Positions 15,205 through 21,517 of a stretch of DNA of 21,517 nucleotides are shown piece after piece. The DNA is taken from the NCBI GenBank assembly GCA_031267955.1, contig JAIRYB010000158.1, positions 1-21,517 on the forward strand, in the 5' to 3' direction. Below the pieces are notes generated by a model, which ran no database searches, was not told the DNA's origin, and worked only from the letters and a program-made list of their open reading frames with translations. Within the stretch, counting starts at the first letter, position 1, and every line of letters begins with the position of its first letter. The DNA is from Spirochaetaceae bacterium. GTDB taxonomy: Bacteria > Spirochaetota > Spirochaetia > Treponematales > Breznakiellaceae. The position numbers were made by a program, and so were the translations under genes.

Positions 15205-15350
15205 CTAGCAGTTTGTTGCGCTTCAGCGCAAAATCGTATAAAAATTCACTTTTGTGAATTTTTATACCATGCAAACTGCCAAAGCAGCCCCGATAATCGG
15301 GATTTTTTGCATGAATATGCAAAAAATCCACAAGTGCAACAGGCTGCTAG
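15205..15350. mobile_element. MITE-like element with terminal inverted repeats and nested hairpins
   Basis: The left end CTAGCAGTTTGTTGCGCTT (15205-15223) and the reverse complement of the right end, CTAGCAGCCTGTTGCACTT, match at 16 of 19 positions. Inside are perfect stems: TTGCGC-TTCA-GCGCAA (15216-15231), a 14-bp stem GTATAAAAATTCAC with loop TTTT (15236-15267), the pair GCAGTTTG (15208-15215) with CAAACTGC (15272-15279) that encloses both, CCCGA-TAA-TCGGG (15289-15301), and a 13-bp stem GGATTTTTTGCAT with loop GAAT (15300-15329). AGCAGCC (15283-15289) also pairs with GGCTGCT (15342-15348). There is no coding capacity and no clear target duplication. The right end contains the TAG stop of the PHP gene. 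Confidence 0.6.
15289..15308 (+). terminator. Terminator-like hairpin inside the inverted-repeat element
   Basis: CCCGA-TAA-TCGGG followed by A and six Ts has the form of an intrinsic terminator on the plus strand. No plus-strand gene lies directly upstream, so if it acts at all it would end transcripts of the noncoding region or shield the convergent PHP gene. Confidence 0.35.
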
Positions 15351-16204
15351 GCGAGTTCGGGGATGGCGGACAGGACGGCGTCGTCGATTTTGCGGCCGCC
15401 GGCGCTGAGGCCGAGCTTCCGGCCGGGGCGGGTTTCGCCGTGAAAATCGCTCCCCCAGGTGATGCGCAGCCCCAGCTCTTTGCCCAGGGCTTCGAGCCGC
15501 CTGCAGGCGCGGGGCTTGGCGGTGGGGTGCCAGGCTTCGATACCGCCCAAACCCTGGCCCGCGAGTTCCTGTATCAGGGCGGGGAGCCGGCCCCACGCTA
15601 CGTAAAGGGAAAGGGGGTGGGCAAGTACCGCCAGCGCGCCGGATTCCTTAATGAGCGACAGGGCCCGGGCAAAACGGAGCCCTTCTTTGGGGAAGTAGAA
15701 AGGCCGGCCCTTGCCCAAAAAGCGGAAAAATGCCTGGTCCCTGTTTTTTACTATTCCGCGGCTTACCAGAATATCCGCGATATGGGGCCGGCCGGCCGAG
15801 CCGCCGCCCGCAAAAGATATTAACTCGTCGTAATCTATCCTGACATCCAGTTCTTCCAGCTTTTCCAGTATTTTCCTGTTCCGGTTTTCCCTGGAACGCG
15901 CCAGATAAGCTACCGCGTCAAGAAAGGCCGGGGTCGGCCGCGTAATACCCAGCCCCAAAAGGTGAAATTCCCCCGGGGGGACCACGGACATGCTGCCCTT
16001 GTCGCAGCTTATCTCGAATTCAATCCCCGGAATAAAGCGGATATTCAGCTTCTTTGCCTCCTCGGCGGCTTCTTCGAGCCCCCCGACGGTGTCGTGATCG
16101 GTCAGGGCAATGGCGCTCAGGCCCCGTTCCATGGCGGCGCGGATAAGGGCGGCCGGGCTTAGGGAGCCGTCGGAGGCGGTGGAATGGGTGTGCAGATCGA
16201 TCAC
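15347..16204 (-). CDS. PHP-domain phosphoesterase (nucleoside bisphosphatase / RNase AM-like)
   Basis: PHP proteins of this type hydrolyse phosphates from 3',5'-nucleoside bisphosphates or short RNAs using a trinuclear metal centre. All expected ligands are visible in the 285-residue product: H5 and H7 in DLHTHS, D12 in SDG, D36-H37 in TDHDT, E62 in GIEFE, H81, H196 in AHP, and D253 and H255 in GSDFHG. The length is normal for the family (about 280-290). The start is GTG 16204, giving the standard MIDLHTHSTASDG; ribosome binding is weak (a GGGGGGA run upstream). The stop codon lies inside the terminal repeat of the adjacent element, so the C-terminus may have been reset by an insertion. Monocistronic. 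Confidence 0.9.
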   Translation of the reverse strand: MIDLHTHSTASDGSLSPAALIRAAMERGLSAIALTDHDTVGGLEEAAEEAKKLNIRFIPGIEFEISCDKGSMSVVPPGEFHLLGLGITRPTPAFLDAVAYLARSRENRNRKILEKLEELDVRIDYDELISFAGGGSAGRPHIADILVSRGIVKNRDQAFFRFLGKGRPFYFPKEGLRFARALSLIKESGALAVLAHPLSLYVAWGRLPALIQELAGQGLGGIEAWHPTAKPRACRRLEALGKELGLRITWGSDFHGETRPGRKLGLSAGGRKIDDAVLSAIPELA

Positions 16205-16255
16205 CGCCGCCCGTCCCCCCGGGCAAAGGGCCGGCCCGCCATCTGATGTACGGAA

Positions 16256-16261
16256 ATTATA
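16256..16261 (-). promoter_or_regulatory. -10 box of the PHP gene
   Basis: A perfect TATAAT on the minus strand (16261-16256) lies about 50 bases before the GTG start. The -35 region (about 16279-16284) does not resemble TTGACA. Confidence 0.4.
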
Positions 16262-16346
16262 ACCATAACACGGAGTTTACATTATTTTCTATCTTTGATC
16301 AGGCGGGCGGGTAAGCGCCCGGCTCTGCCCGGCTGCCCGGCGTCTT

Positions 16347-16685
16347 TTACGGCCCCCCGGCCTTCGGGGGAGTGTATTCCGGCTCCGGGGGAGTTCCCCC
16401 GCTCTTCGGGGGAACGTATTCTGACTCCGGGGGAATGTATTCCGGCTCCGCGGGAATGTACGCAGCCTTCCTGTACATGTACGCAGCCTCCCCGTACATG
16501 TACGCGGCTTTCCCGTACAGGTACGCAGCCTTCGCGGGAATGTACGCGGCCTTTGCGGGAATGTACGCGGCCTTCCCGTACATGTACGCGGCCTTTCCGT
16601 ACAGGTACGCGGGAAGCGCCGGAAAAAGGCGCTTGCGGCGGAAGATGGCCATGAACCCCGCGAACCCCCGCTCCGGCATCTTCAT
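16347..16685 (-). CDS. Possible heptapeptide-repeat protein, unknown function
   Basis: This 112-residue reading frame crosses the whole 21-bp repeat array. After a basic N-terminus (MAIFRRKRLFPALP) it reads as heptads of the type K-A-A-Y-[M/I/L]-[P/Y]-[G/A], for example KAAYIPA and KAAYMYG, grading into a Pro/Glu-rich tail (EYIPPES, EYVPPKS, EYTPPKA). Differences between units are mostly silent or conservative in this frame: GCC/GCT, AAG/AAA, GGG/GGA, GCG/GCA and Met/Leu/Ile. The plus-strand frame over the same bases gives harsher changes (Met to Arg, Phe to Ser). Against it, there is no clear ribosome binding site, no strong promoter, no signal peptide and no recognised family, and other frames are open too because the unit is a multiple of three. 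Confidence 0.4.
   Translation of the reverse strand: MKMPERGFAGFMAIFRRKRLFPALPAYLYGKAAYMYGKAAYIPAKAAYIPAKAAYLYGKAAYMYGEAAYMYRKAAYIPAEPEYIPPESEYVPPKSGGTPPEPEYTPPKAGGP
16366..16617. repeat. Tandem array of twelve 21-bp units
   Basis: Twelve consecutive 21-bp units fill 252 bp without gaps. Units 1-4 (16366-16449) are a diverged GGGGGA-plus-TATTC type; units 5-12 (16450-16617) share TGTACGC followed by GGCCTT or AGCCTT. Within the second group two endings alternate, CCGTAC and GCGGGA, and a GGTACGC variant appears at units 8 and 12, which suggests duplication of blocks of several units. There are no unique spacers, so it is not a CRISPR array. Confidence 0.95.
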
Positions 16686-16752
16686 TGGAAGACCGGGTCC
16701 ATACCCCGGAGCTTGCCGCGCTTAATCCGGTATGGTTATCCCGAAATGGGTG

Positions 16753-16782
16753 TTTACAAAAGGGCAAATTTGCCGATACTCT
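16753..16782 (+). promoter_or_regulatory. Candidate promoter with palindromic operator for the cyclic-nucleotide-domain operon
   Basis: TTTACA (16753-16758) could serve as a -35 with TACTCT (16777-16782) as a weak -10 at 18 bp. The perfect 12-base palindrome GGCAAATTTGCC (16763-16774) fills the spacer, a position where a bound repressor would block polymerase. A TATATT at 16783-16788 is a second possible -10 but is too far from the TTTACA. Confidence 0.4.
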
Positions 16783-16812
16783 TATATTAAAGGGAAATTG
16801 GCGGGGATTTGA

Positions 16813-17769
16813 ATGCCGAAAACACTGCAATACCAGCCGAAGTCGGTTATCTATTTTCAGGGCGACAGCGCGGACAAGATATTCCTTCTGCAAAAGGGGC
16901 TGGTAAACATCAGCTACCAGGATATTGAAACCGGCCAGGATATCCGCGAGCCGGTACAGGCCGGGGAATTTTTCGGGGTAAAGTCGGCCCTGGGCAAGTA
17001 CCCCCGGGAAGAAACCGCCCTGGTTATGAACGAAAGCACGCTTATGGCCTTTACCGTACCGGAATTTGAACAGATGGCCTCCGTCAATACCCGTATCGTT
17101 TTCAAGATGCTCAAGGTATTTTCAACCCAGATGCGGCGGGTCCATAAACAGCTGTCCGGCCTGACGGAATCCGGCGCGCAGAATCCCGAAATAGGGCTCT
17201 TCACGCTGGGCGAGTATTATATTAAAAACAAGCGTTTTTCCGAGGCCCGCTATGCCTGTTCCCGGTACCTTACCTATTACCCCGCGGGCAAATTTACCGA
17301 CAGGGCTTCCAAATACCTTGAAGCCGCGGAAATCTACCTGAAAAAGTACGGCAAGGCCCCGCCGCCTGCGGGGCCGTCCGCGGCGGCGGGCGGCAGGCAG
17401 GCTTACGACGACGCCTTAAGCCTCTTTTCCCAAAACAAGTACCCGGAGGCATTTGCCGCCTTTAAAAAAATCGCGGCGGCCGCTTCCGATCCCGGGTACG
17501 CGTCCAAGAGTCTTTTCGATATGGGCCGCTGTATTTTCGCCATGGGAAGATACGAAGAGTGTATCAGGCACTATACCCAGATCCTGGCCAAGTATCCCAA
17601 ACATCCTGATATGGGGGATATACTGTTTTTTATGGGCCGCTGTTATGAAAAACTAAAACAGAAGAACCAGGCGCTGTTGTTTTACCGGAAGATCATAGCC
17701 CTTGCCGGAAGCGGCGATTCGGGCGCCAGGGCAAAGGCGGAAAAAGCCCTTGCGGAGCTGGAGGTTTAG
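16813..17769 (+). CDS. Degenerate cyclic-nucleotide-binding domain fused to TPR repeats
   Basis: Residues 1-120 form a double-stranded beta-helix of the cAMP-receptor type. The phosphate-binding cassette is eroded: FFGVKSALGKYPREETAL (53-70) replaces the usual FGE-A-L-PRSATA, losing the key Glu, so ligand binding is doubtful. The remainder carries tetratricopeptide repeats, about 127-160, 197-222, 234-261 and 270-297, separated by a Pro/Ala linker (183-193); the last two resemble the YbgF/CpoB type. There is no signal peptide and no DNA-binding domain, so it is probably a cytoplasmic adaptor. GGGGA precedes the ATG by about five bases. It sits one base upstream of a second protein with an intact cassette, so the two may form or regulate one complex; that is inference. 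Confidence 0.8.
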   Translation: MPKTLQYQPKSVIYFQGDSADKIFLLQKGLVNISYQDIETGQDIREPVQAGEFFGVKSALGKYPREETALVMNESTLMAFTVPEFEQMASVNTRIVFKMLKVFSTQMRRVHKQLSGLTESGAQNPEIGLFTLGEYYIKNKRFSEARYACSRYLTYYPAGKFTDRASKYLEAAEIYLKKYGKAPPPAGPSAAAGGRQAYDDALSLFSQNKYPEAFAAFKKIAAAASDPGYASKSLFDMGRCIFAMGRYEECIRHYTQILAKYPKHPDMGDILFFMGRCYEKLKQKNQALLFYRKIIALAGSGDSGARAKAEKALAELEV

Positions 17770-17770
17770 G

Positions 17771-18412
17771 ATGGCGGCCATGAATCTGGACGCGTTCAGC
17801 CGTTTCGCCCGGGACTTCGCGCCCGGCGAGATAATTTTTTCCGAATACGAACCGGGCGATACTTTTTATATGATCCAGACGGGCCGGGTAGAATTGGTAA
17901 AAATGTTCGGGCAAGTAGAAAAAATACTGGATATTATTGGCCCTTCGGAAATGTTCGGGGAAATGGCAATTCTTGAAAGCGCGCCCCGGTCGGCCACGGC
18001 CATTGCCCTGGACGCAGTAAAAGTACTGGAATTCAACCACAAGAATTTCGAAATCCTGATAATGGGGAATCCCCAAATCGCCCTTCGGCTTCTCAAGATA
18101 TTCGCAAAACGGATATACGATTCCAAGCGGCGCTTTATGATCCTGACCCTCCCCGACCCGCAGGCGAAGATTGCCGACGTATTCCTTATGCTGGACGAAA
18201 CTACCCCGGATTTGGAGCGATGGAACGAAAGCCGGGAATTCAAAACCACGGTGGACGACATTGCCCGCTGGGCCGGAATGAACATTGCCCAGGCAAAGGA
18301 AATTATCAGCCATTTTGTCACCCAGCACCGGATGGAAATTTTCTCCGACAGGATAATAGTAAAAAACATCAACGATTTTTCCCGGTTTGTAAGCTCCCAG
18401 CGCAAAAAATAG
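17771..18412 (+). CDS. Crp/Fnr-type cyclic-nucleotide-binding transcription regulator
   Basis: The 213-residue protein has the Crp layout: beta-roll (about 8-92), a long dimerisation helix (about 94-125) and a C-terminal winged helix (about 130-200) with TTVDDIARWAGMNIAQAKEIISHFV as the likely helix-turn-helix region. The phosphate-binding cassette MFGEMAILESAPRSATAIA (61-79) retains Gly-Glu and the Arg-Ser-Ala-Thr of cAMP/cGMP binders, so it should bind a cyclic nucleotide. No Fnr-type cysteines are present. The ATG at 17771 follows GGAGG (17760-17764) by six bases, one base after the upstream stop; ATG 17780 is an alternative. The recognition helix is not a close match to E. coli Crp, so the operator cannot be predicted; the palindrome at 16763-16774 is one candidate. 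Confidence 0.85.
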   Translation: MAAMNLDAFSRFARDFAPGEIIFSEYEPGDTFYMIQTGRVELVKMFGQVEKILDIIGPSEMFGEMAILESAPRSATAIALDAVKVLEFNHKNFEILIMGNPQIALRLLKIFAKRIYDSKRRFMILTLPDPQAKIADVFLMLDETTPDLERWNESREFKTTVDDIARWAGMNIAQAKEIISHFVTQHRMEIFSDRIIVKNINDFSRFVSSQRKK

Positions 18413-18429
18413 GGCCAGGGCGGTTTTGG

Positions 18430-18457
18430 TTTTTTGCGGATTTTACTTTTTTGCGGA
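18430..18457 (+). repeat. Direct repeat TTTTTTGCGGA, two copies
   Basis: The 11-mer occurs at 18430-18440 and 18447-18457, 17 bp apart, in the gap between the Crp-type regulator and the MATE gene. It could be a regulator site or chance in a T-rich leader. Confidence 0.5.
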
Positions 18458-18486
18458 ACGGAACAGCCCGGCAGTATTCCCGGGGC

Positions 18487-18521
18487 TTTACAAAACGCCC
18501 CGCAAATGGGATACTGCGGAG
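18487..18521 (+). promoter_or_regulatory. Candidate leaderless promoter of MATE gene
   Basis: TTTACA (18487-18492), a 17-bp spacer and GATACT (18510-18515) are followed by six nucleotides (GCGGAG) and the GTG at 18522. The GGAG there is too close to the codon to act as a normal ribosome binding site. The -10 matches only four of six consensus bases. Confidence 0.4.
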
Positions 18522-19988
18522 GTGTCAGACTTCTTCAAGGATAAAAACAGCGGCGGCAAGGAGAACCCCGGGGGCCCGCAGACGGGCCGGGAACAATCCG
18601 CGCCGGATATTGGCGCGGCGGCAAGGCTGGGGACCGAAAGTATAGGGAAACTGCTCCTGAGTTTTTCAATTCCGGCTATAAGCGGGATGCTGGTAAACGC
18701 CCTCTACAATGTTGTGGACCGGGTGTTTGTCGGGCGCGGGGTAAACGAACTCGCGCTGGCCGGGCTTTCCCTGGTAATGCCCCTCATGACCATCAGCATG
18801 GCGTTCGCGATGCTGTTCGGCGTAGGTTCCGCCAACCTTATCTCCATGCGCCTGGGGCAGGGAAAGCGGAAGGACGCGGAAAACGCGCTGAACCACTGTT
18901 TCTGGCTTCTGGCAATAGCGGGCATACTGATCATGCTCGCGGAACTTGTCTTTCTGGATTTTATTCTGTCGCTGCTGGGGGCCCAGGAGGGGAGCGTCGC
19001 CCTTGGTTATGCGCGAAGGTACTACCGCATTATCCTTTACGGCAACGCGTTCATGATGGTAGGATTCGGTTTCTCCCACTGTACCAGGGCTCAGGGTTTC
19101 CCCGTCGCGTCCATGATCAGCATGTTCATCGGCGCGGGGATGAACATAATTCTGGACCCGCTGTTCATCTTTGTTTTTGGCTGGGAAGTCGAAGGGGCGG
19201 CCATAGCGACTATTATCTCCCAGCTCGCCTCGGCGGTCTGGCTTTTGGTTTTCAGCTCCGGGAAGAAGGCGGCGATCAGGCTGCGTTTCAGGGAGCTCAA
19301 GCCTTCAATACAAATAACATTGCAGATCATGGCTTTCGGCTCGGCTCAGTTCCTGCTGCAATTTGTCATGTCGGGAGTCCAGCTTCTCTACAATACAAGC
19401 ATGGGCTGGTACGGCGCGGAAGGCCTCGGGGTCGGCAACGGCGGGGATATCGCCCTGTCCGGCCTCAATATAGCCGGCTCCATCATGATGCTAATCCTGA
19501 TGCCCATATTCGGCATCAACCAGGGCGCCCAGCCTATTCTGGGCTACAACTACGGCGCGAAAAAATTCAAGCGGGTACGCAAAGCCTACCTGGGCGCGGT
19601 CGGGGCCGCCACCATTGTCTGTACCGCGGGCTTTATCGCCGTCCAGATTTTCCCGCGCTTCATGGTCGGTATCTTTGCCCCGGAAGGCAGTGACGCGCTG
19701 CTGCAATTTACCCCGACGGCGATCCGGATACAGATGCTCATGCTCCCCCTCGCGGGATTCCAGATCGTGTCCAGCAATGTCTTTGTTGTTACCGGCCGGC
19801 CCAGGACATCCATTTTCCTGTCTTTGCTGCGCCAGTGCATCGCGCTTATTCCCTGTATACTTATCTTCGGCCGCGTCTGGGGCCTCTACGGGGTGGTAGC
19901 TTCCGCCCCGGTCGCGGACGGCTTTTCCTCTATACTAACGGGAATACTGATATTCTTTGAACTGAAAAAACTCCGCACCGCAAGCTGA
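18522..19988 (+). CDS. MATE-family multidrug/cation antiporter
   Basis: MATE transporters expel drugs, metabolites or dyes in exchange for Na+ or H+. With the GTG start the product has 488 residues: a hydrophilic N-terminus of about 45 residues, then twelve hydrophobic helices in two homologous halves. The typical opening is GTESIGKLLLSFSIPAISGMLVNALYNVVDRVFVG, and the second half begins near QITLQIMAFGSAQFLLQ. PIFGINQGAQPILGYNYGAKKF is the strong family signature in the middle helices. The reading frame is open further up to a TTG at 18426, but that start has no good ribosome binding site and would add 32 residues unlike the family; GTG 18522 is preferred because of the promoter spacing. It follows the Crp-type regulator by 109 bp and may be under its control. 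The substrate is unknown. Confidence 0.9.
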   Translation: MSDFFKDKNSGGKENPGGPQTGREQSAPDIGAAARLGTESIGKLLLSFSIPAISGMLVNALYNVVDRVFVGRGVNELALAGLSLVMPLMTISMAFAMLFGVGSANLISMRLGQGKRKDAENALNHCFWLLAIAGILIMLAELVFLDFILSLLGAQEGSVALGYARRYYRIILYGNAFMMVGFGFSHCTRAQGFPVASMISMFIGAGMNIILDPLFIFVFGWEVEGAAIATIISQLASAVWLLVFSSGKKAAIRLRFRELKPSIQITLQIMAFGSAQFLLQFVMSGVQLLYNTSMGWYGAEGLGVGNGGDIALSGLNIAGSIMMLILMPIFGINQGAQPILGYNYGAKKFKRVRKAYLGAVGAATIVCTAGFIAVQIFPRFMVGIFAPEGSDALLQFTPTAIRIQMLMLPLAGFQIVSSNVFVVTGRPRTSIFLSLLRQCIALIPCILIFGRVWGLYGVVASAPVADGFSSILTGILIFFELKKLRTAS

Positions 19989-20005
19989 CATCCCGCGCGG
20001 CGCGG

Positions 20006-20914
20006 CTACTGTTCGGCCTGCTGCCATTCATAGAGAAAGCGCAGGGCGTACTGCTGTATGCCGCCGAAATAGGCGTCAATAAATGAAACTATATCTTTCC
20101 CCGTATAGCGGTAATGCCAGCTTTCCCAGCGGTATCCGGTAACGGGCTCATAGCCGTCGGGAAAGGAAAGGGACCAGCCGAAACGGCCGGCATTGGCCAA
20201 TACCCACTCCCCTTCCATAGTGGCGGCAAAGCTGTCGTCGATTGGGGCGAAGTCCAGCGTCAGCCCTGTCTGGTGCTGGCTGTGGCCCGGGCGGGCGGAT
20301 TCGCGGTCGGCGGCTTCCTGTCCCAGTTCCCCGACAATGCGGCTGTAGACTCCCGTCTGGTAATCGTAGGAACGGTAGGTAGACCCTACGGTGAGTATGA
20401 CGCCCTCGGCCTTCGCGGCGGCGGCCATTTCTTCCAGGGCGTCCGCGGCGGGCCTGCGGAGCAGGAGGCCGTTGCGGCTTATGCGGTAGGAGTCGCCGCC
20501 CTCAATGCCGGCAAGCGAGACCAGGTCGTCCGGGGCATAGCCCGGGGGCAGGGGGTGGCCCTTGTCAACCAGGGCGTAAAGGAAAGGATCGCCCGACATG
20601 CACGTCAGAATATCCAGAATAAACGAAGGGCCTTCCAGCGCCGCGTCCATTACCTTAAGGGCCATATCGTCGGGAATTTCCGCCGCGCTCAGTATACGGT
20701 CAAGAAATTCATCGAAAATAACATCGGTATCGCGCTCGGCAAGGAATTGCCCCATTTCGTCATACGCGCTCTGCATCTCCGCGAATTCGGGAGGGAGGCC
20801 GGCAAACGCCTCCCGCCTCTCGCAAGAATTTAAAAGCGCCCCGAGCGGGACAAGGAAAAGGAAAAAAATGAAGGAAGCCGGCGCTTTGGTTCCGGAACCG
20901 TTAAAAATACGCAT
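20006..20914 (-). CDS. VanY-type D-alanyl-D-alanine carboxypeptidase lipoprotein (M15B)
   Basis: The enzyme trims the terminal D-Ala from peptidoglycan stems in the periplasm. The 302-residue precursor has a lipoprotein signal, basic start then FIFFLFLVPLGALLNSC with lipidated C31; LLNSC is a loose lipobox of the spirochaete kind. The peptidase domain (about 145-285) shows STYRSYDYQ (178-186), the zinc motif SQHQTGLTLD with H214 and D221, and ESWHYRY with the third ligand H267. Residues 40-110 form an acidic helical region I do not recognise. It begins six bases after the upstream lipoprotein gene and is convergent with the MATE gene, 17 bp away, with no terminator visible between them. The ribosome binding site is weak (AAGAGAG), so coupled translation is likely. 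Confidence 0.9.
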   Translation of the reverse strand: MRIFNGSGTKAPASFIFFLFLVPLGALLNSCERREAFAGLPPEFAEMQSAYDEMGQFLAERDTDVIFDEFLDRILSAAEIPDDMALKVMDAALEGPSFILDILTCMSGDPFLYALVDKGHPLPPGYAPDDLVSLAGIEGGDSYRISRNGLLLRRPAADALEEMAAAAKAEGVILTVGSTYRSYDYQTGVYSRIVGELGQEAADRESARPGHSQHQTGLTLDFAPIDDSFAATMEGEWVLANAGRFGWSLSFPDGYEPVTGYRWESWHYRYTGKDIVSFIDAYFGGIQQYALRFLYEWQQAEQ

Positions 20915-20920
20915 ACTCTC

Positions 20921-21517
20921 TTATCGGCGGTTAATGGCGGCATAAAGATTCTCCTCGGCAAAAAGCGCGGCAAGCTCCTGGGCCATGGCGCGGGTGAAGT
21001 ACAGGGTGACCTGGGCGGAGTTGTTCTTGGGATTAACGTAGGTATCCTTCGCCTCGTTCTGGGTGACGGTAAAGTAGGGGCTGCGGTCCTTAAAGAGATA
21101 GCCGAAATCCAGGCGCGACTGGCCCCTGGACCGGTTGGAAAAGCCCAGCGCCCACCAGTATATCTGTATCTCGGATTTTCCGTAAACATTGCGCTTGCCG
21201 GAACTCATAAAACCCCTGGGCAGATTGCGGGCCTCGTAGTCAATTTCGTATTGGGCAAAGGTCTTGATAAAGGTTTCCCGGGCCCTGGCCGTCCAGTACT
21301 GCCGGTTATGGACCGCGCCGGCGGACTGGAATTCCAGCGTGACTATATCGTTCGCGCTGTCGTAAACGGCGGCGGCGTCCTCCTTGCTGACCGCCGAGGA
21401 AAACATCTTGGTAATACCCACGTCAACGTTTCCCAGGGCGACAGAGCCGGCGCCGGAATCATCCGCCAGAAAGCCGTCGTTTTCGTCAAAGGAGACAGTT
21501 TTATTGGAAGCGCACGA
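20921..21517 (-). CDS. Lipoprotein of unknown function, 5' end beyond the window
   Basis: The frame stays open to the window edge, where the minus strand reads Ser-Cys-Ala-Ser-Asn-Lys, the usual start of a mature lipoprotein; the rest of the signal peptide must lie outside. The visible 198 residues are hydrophilic, with no motif I can name. YFTVTQNEAKDTYVNPKNNSAQVTLYFTRAMAQELAALFAEENL near the end looks like a beta sandwich followed by a helix. An internal GTG at 21421 is unlikely to be the start because coding sequence continues upstream. It shares an operon with the VanY-type peptidase, six bases downstream, which suggests a role in the cell envelope. Confidence 0.75.
   Translation of the reverse strand, partial: SCASNKTVSFDENDGFLADDSGAGSVALGNVDVGITKMFSSAVSKEDAAAVYDSANDIVTLEFQSAGAVHNRQYWTARARETFIKTFAQYEIDYEARNLPRGFMSSGKRNVYGKSEIQIYWWALGFSNRSRGQSRLDFGYLFKDRSPYFTVTQNEAKDTYVNPKNNSAQVTLYFTRAMAQELAALFAEENLYAAINRR

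Larger units (their letters stand above)
14924..15346. other. 423-bp noncoding region dense in palindromes
   Basis: No gene is visible. The left part (14924-15002) is unremarkable. From 15003 a GC-rich structured block runs to a perfect palindrome ending at 15127, then about 75 bp without strong structure, then the inverted-repeat element that begins at 15205 and reaches into the stop codon of the PHP gene. Confidence 0.8.

Noticed and set aside
16366..16617. Possible CRISPR array
   Set aside because: The 21-bp units are directly adjacent with no unique spacers, and there are no cas genes nearby.
16372..16725. Plus-strand frame over the 21-bp repeats (MYAAFPY heptads)
   Set aside because: No ribosome binding site, and unit differences give harsher amino acid changes than in the minus frame; kept only as an alternative.
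20114..20833. Plus-strand open frame (239 codons) opposite the VanY-type gene
   Set aside because: The minus strand encodes a complete zinc peptidase with lipobox; the plus frame has no motifs.

Overview
The window is GC-rich, gene-dense bacterial chromosome, most likely from a treponeme-like spirochaete. The clues are two adjacent genes whose products carry spirochaete-style loose lipoboxes, a tandem pair of cyclic-nucleotide-domain proteins, an HD-GYP protein and a diacylglycerol-glucosyltransferase-like GT4 enzyme. The phylum is an inference from gene content; there is no rRNA or tRNA in the window to test it. I see no phage, CRISPR array or complete insertion sequence.

Layout. 55-2667 (+) is the disaggregase ClpB. 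2668-3453 is a hairpin-rich stretch without a convincing gene, ending in a promoter and a large leader stem-loop. 3454-6071 (+) holds a GT4 glycosyltransferase translationally coupled to a DEAD-box-type RNA helicase. 6151-7377 (-) is a degenerate HD-GYP protein. 7560-9648 (+) is a two-helix membrane protein coupled to an AlaA-type aminotransferase, which meets a PfkB-family kinase (9633-10862, -) tail to tail with overlapping ends. 11134-13161 (+) is a DNA alkylation repair operon (Ada/AlkA fusion, then O6-methylguanine methyltransferase), less GC-rich than its neighbours. 13225-14874 (-) is an ABC-F ATPase. 14924-15346 is noncoding and very rich in palindromes. 15347-16204 (-) is a PHP-domain phosphoesterase. 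16366-16617 is a 12-copy 21-bp tandem repeat lying inside a possible small minus-strand repeat-protein gene. 16813-18412 (+) is a pair of cyclic-nucleotide-domain proteins, followed by a MATE transporter (18522-19988, +). A VanY-like lipoprotein peptidase (20006-20914, -) and a second lipoprotein (20921 to the window edge, -) close the window.

The genes are mostly housekeeping or signalling functions in short operons. The most unusual material is noncoding: (i) a 146-bp element at 15205-15350 bounded by imperfect terminal inverted repeats and filled with perfect long hairpins, one end of which supplies the stop codon of the PHP gene; (ii) a GC-rich structured block at 15003-15127 just beside it; (iii) the 21-bp tandem repeat array; (iv) a short palindromic motif ending in GAGGCTCATTA, present twice in the window. 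Several genes that lack a Shine-Dalgarno sequence have a -10-like hexamer exactly six nucleotides before the start codon, which suggests leaderless transcripts.
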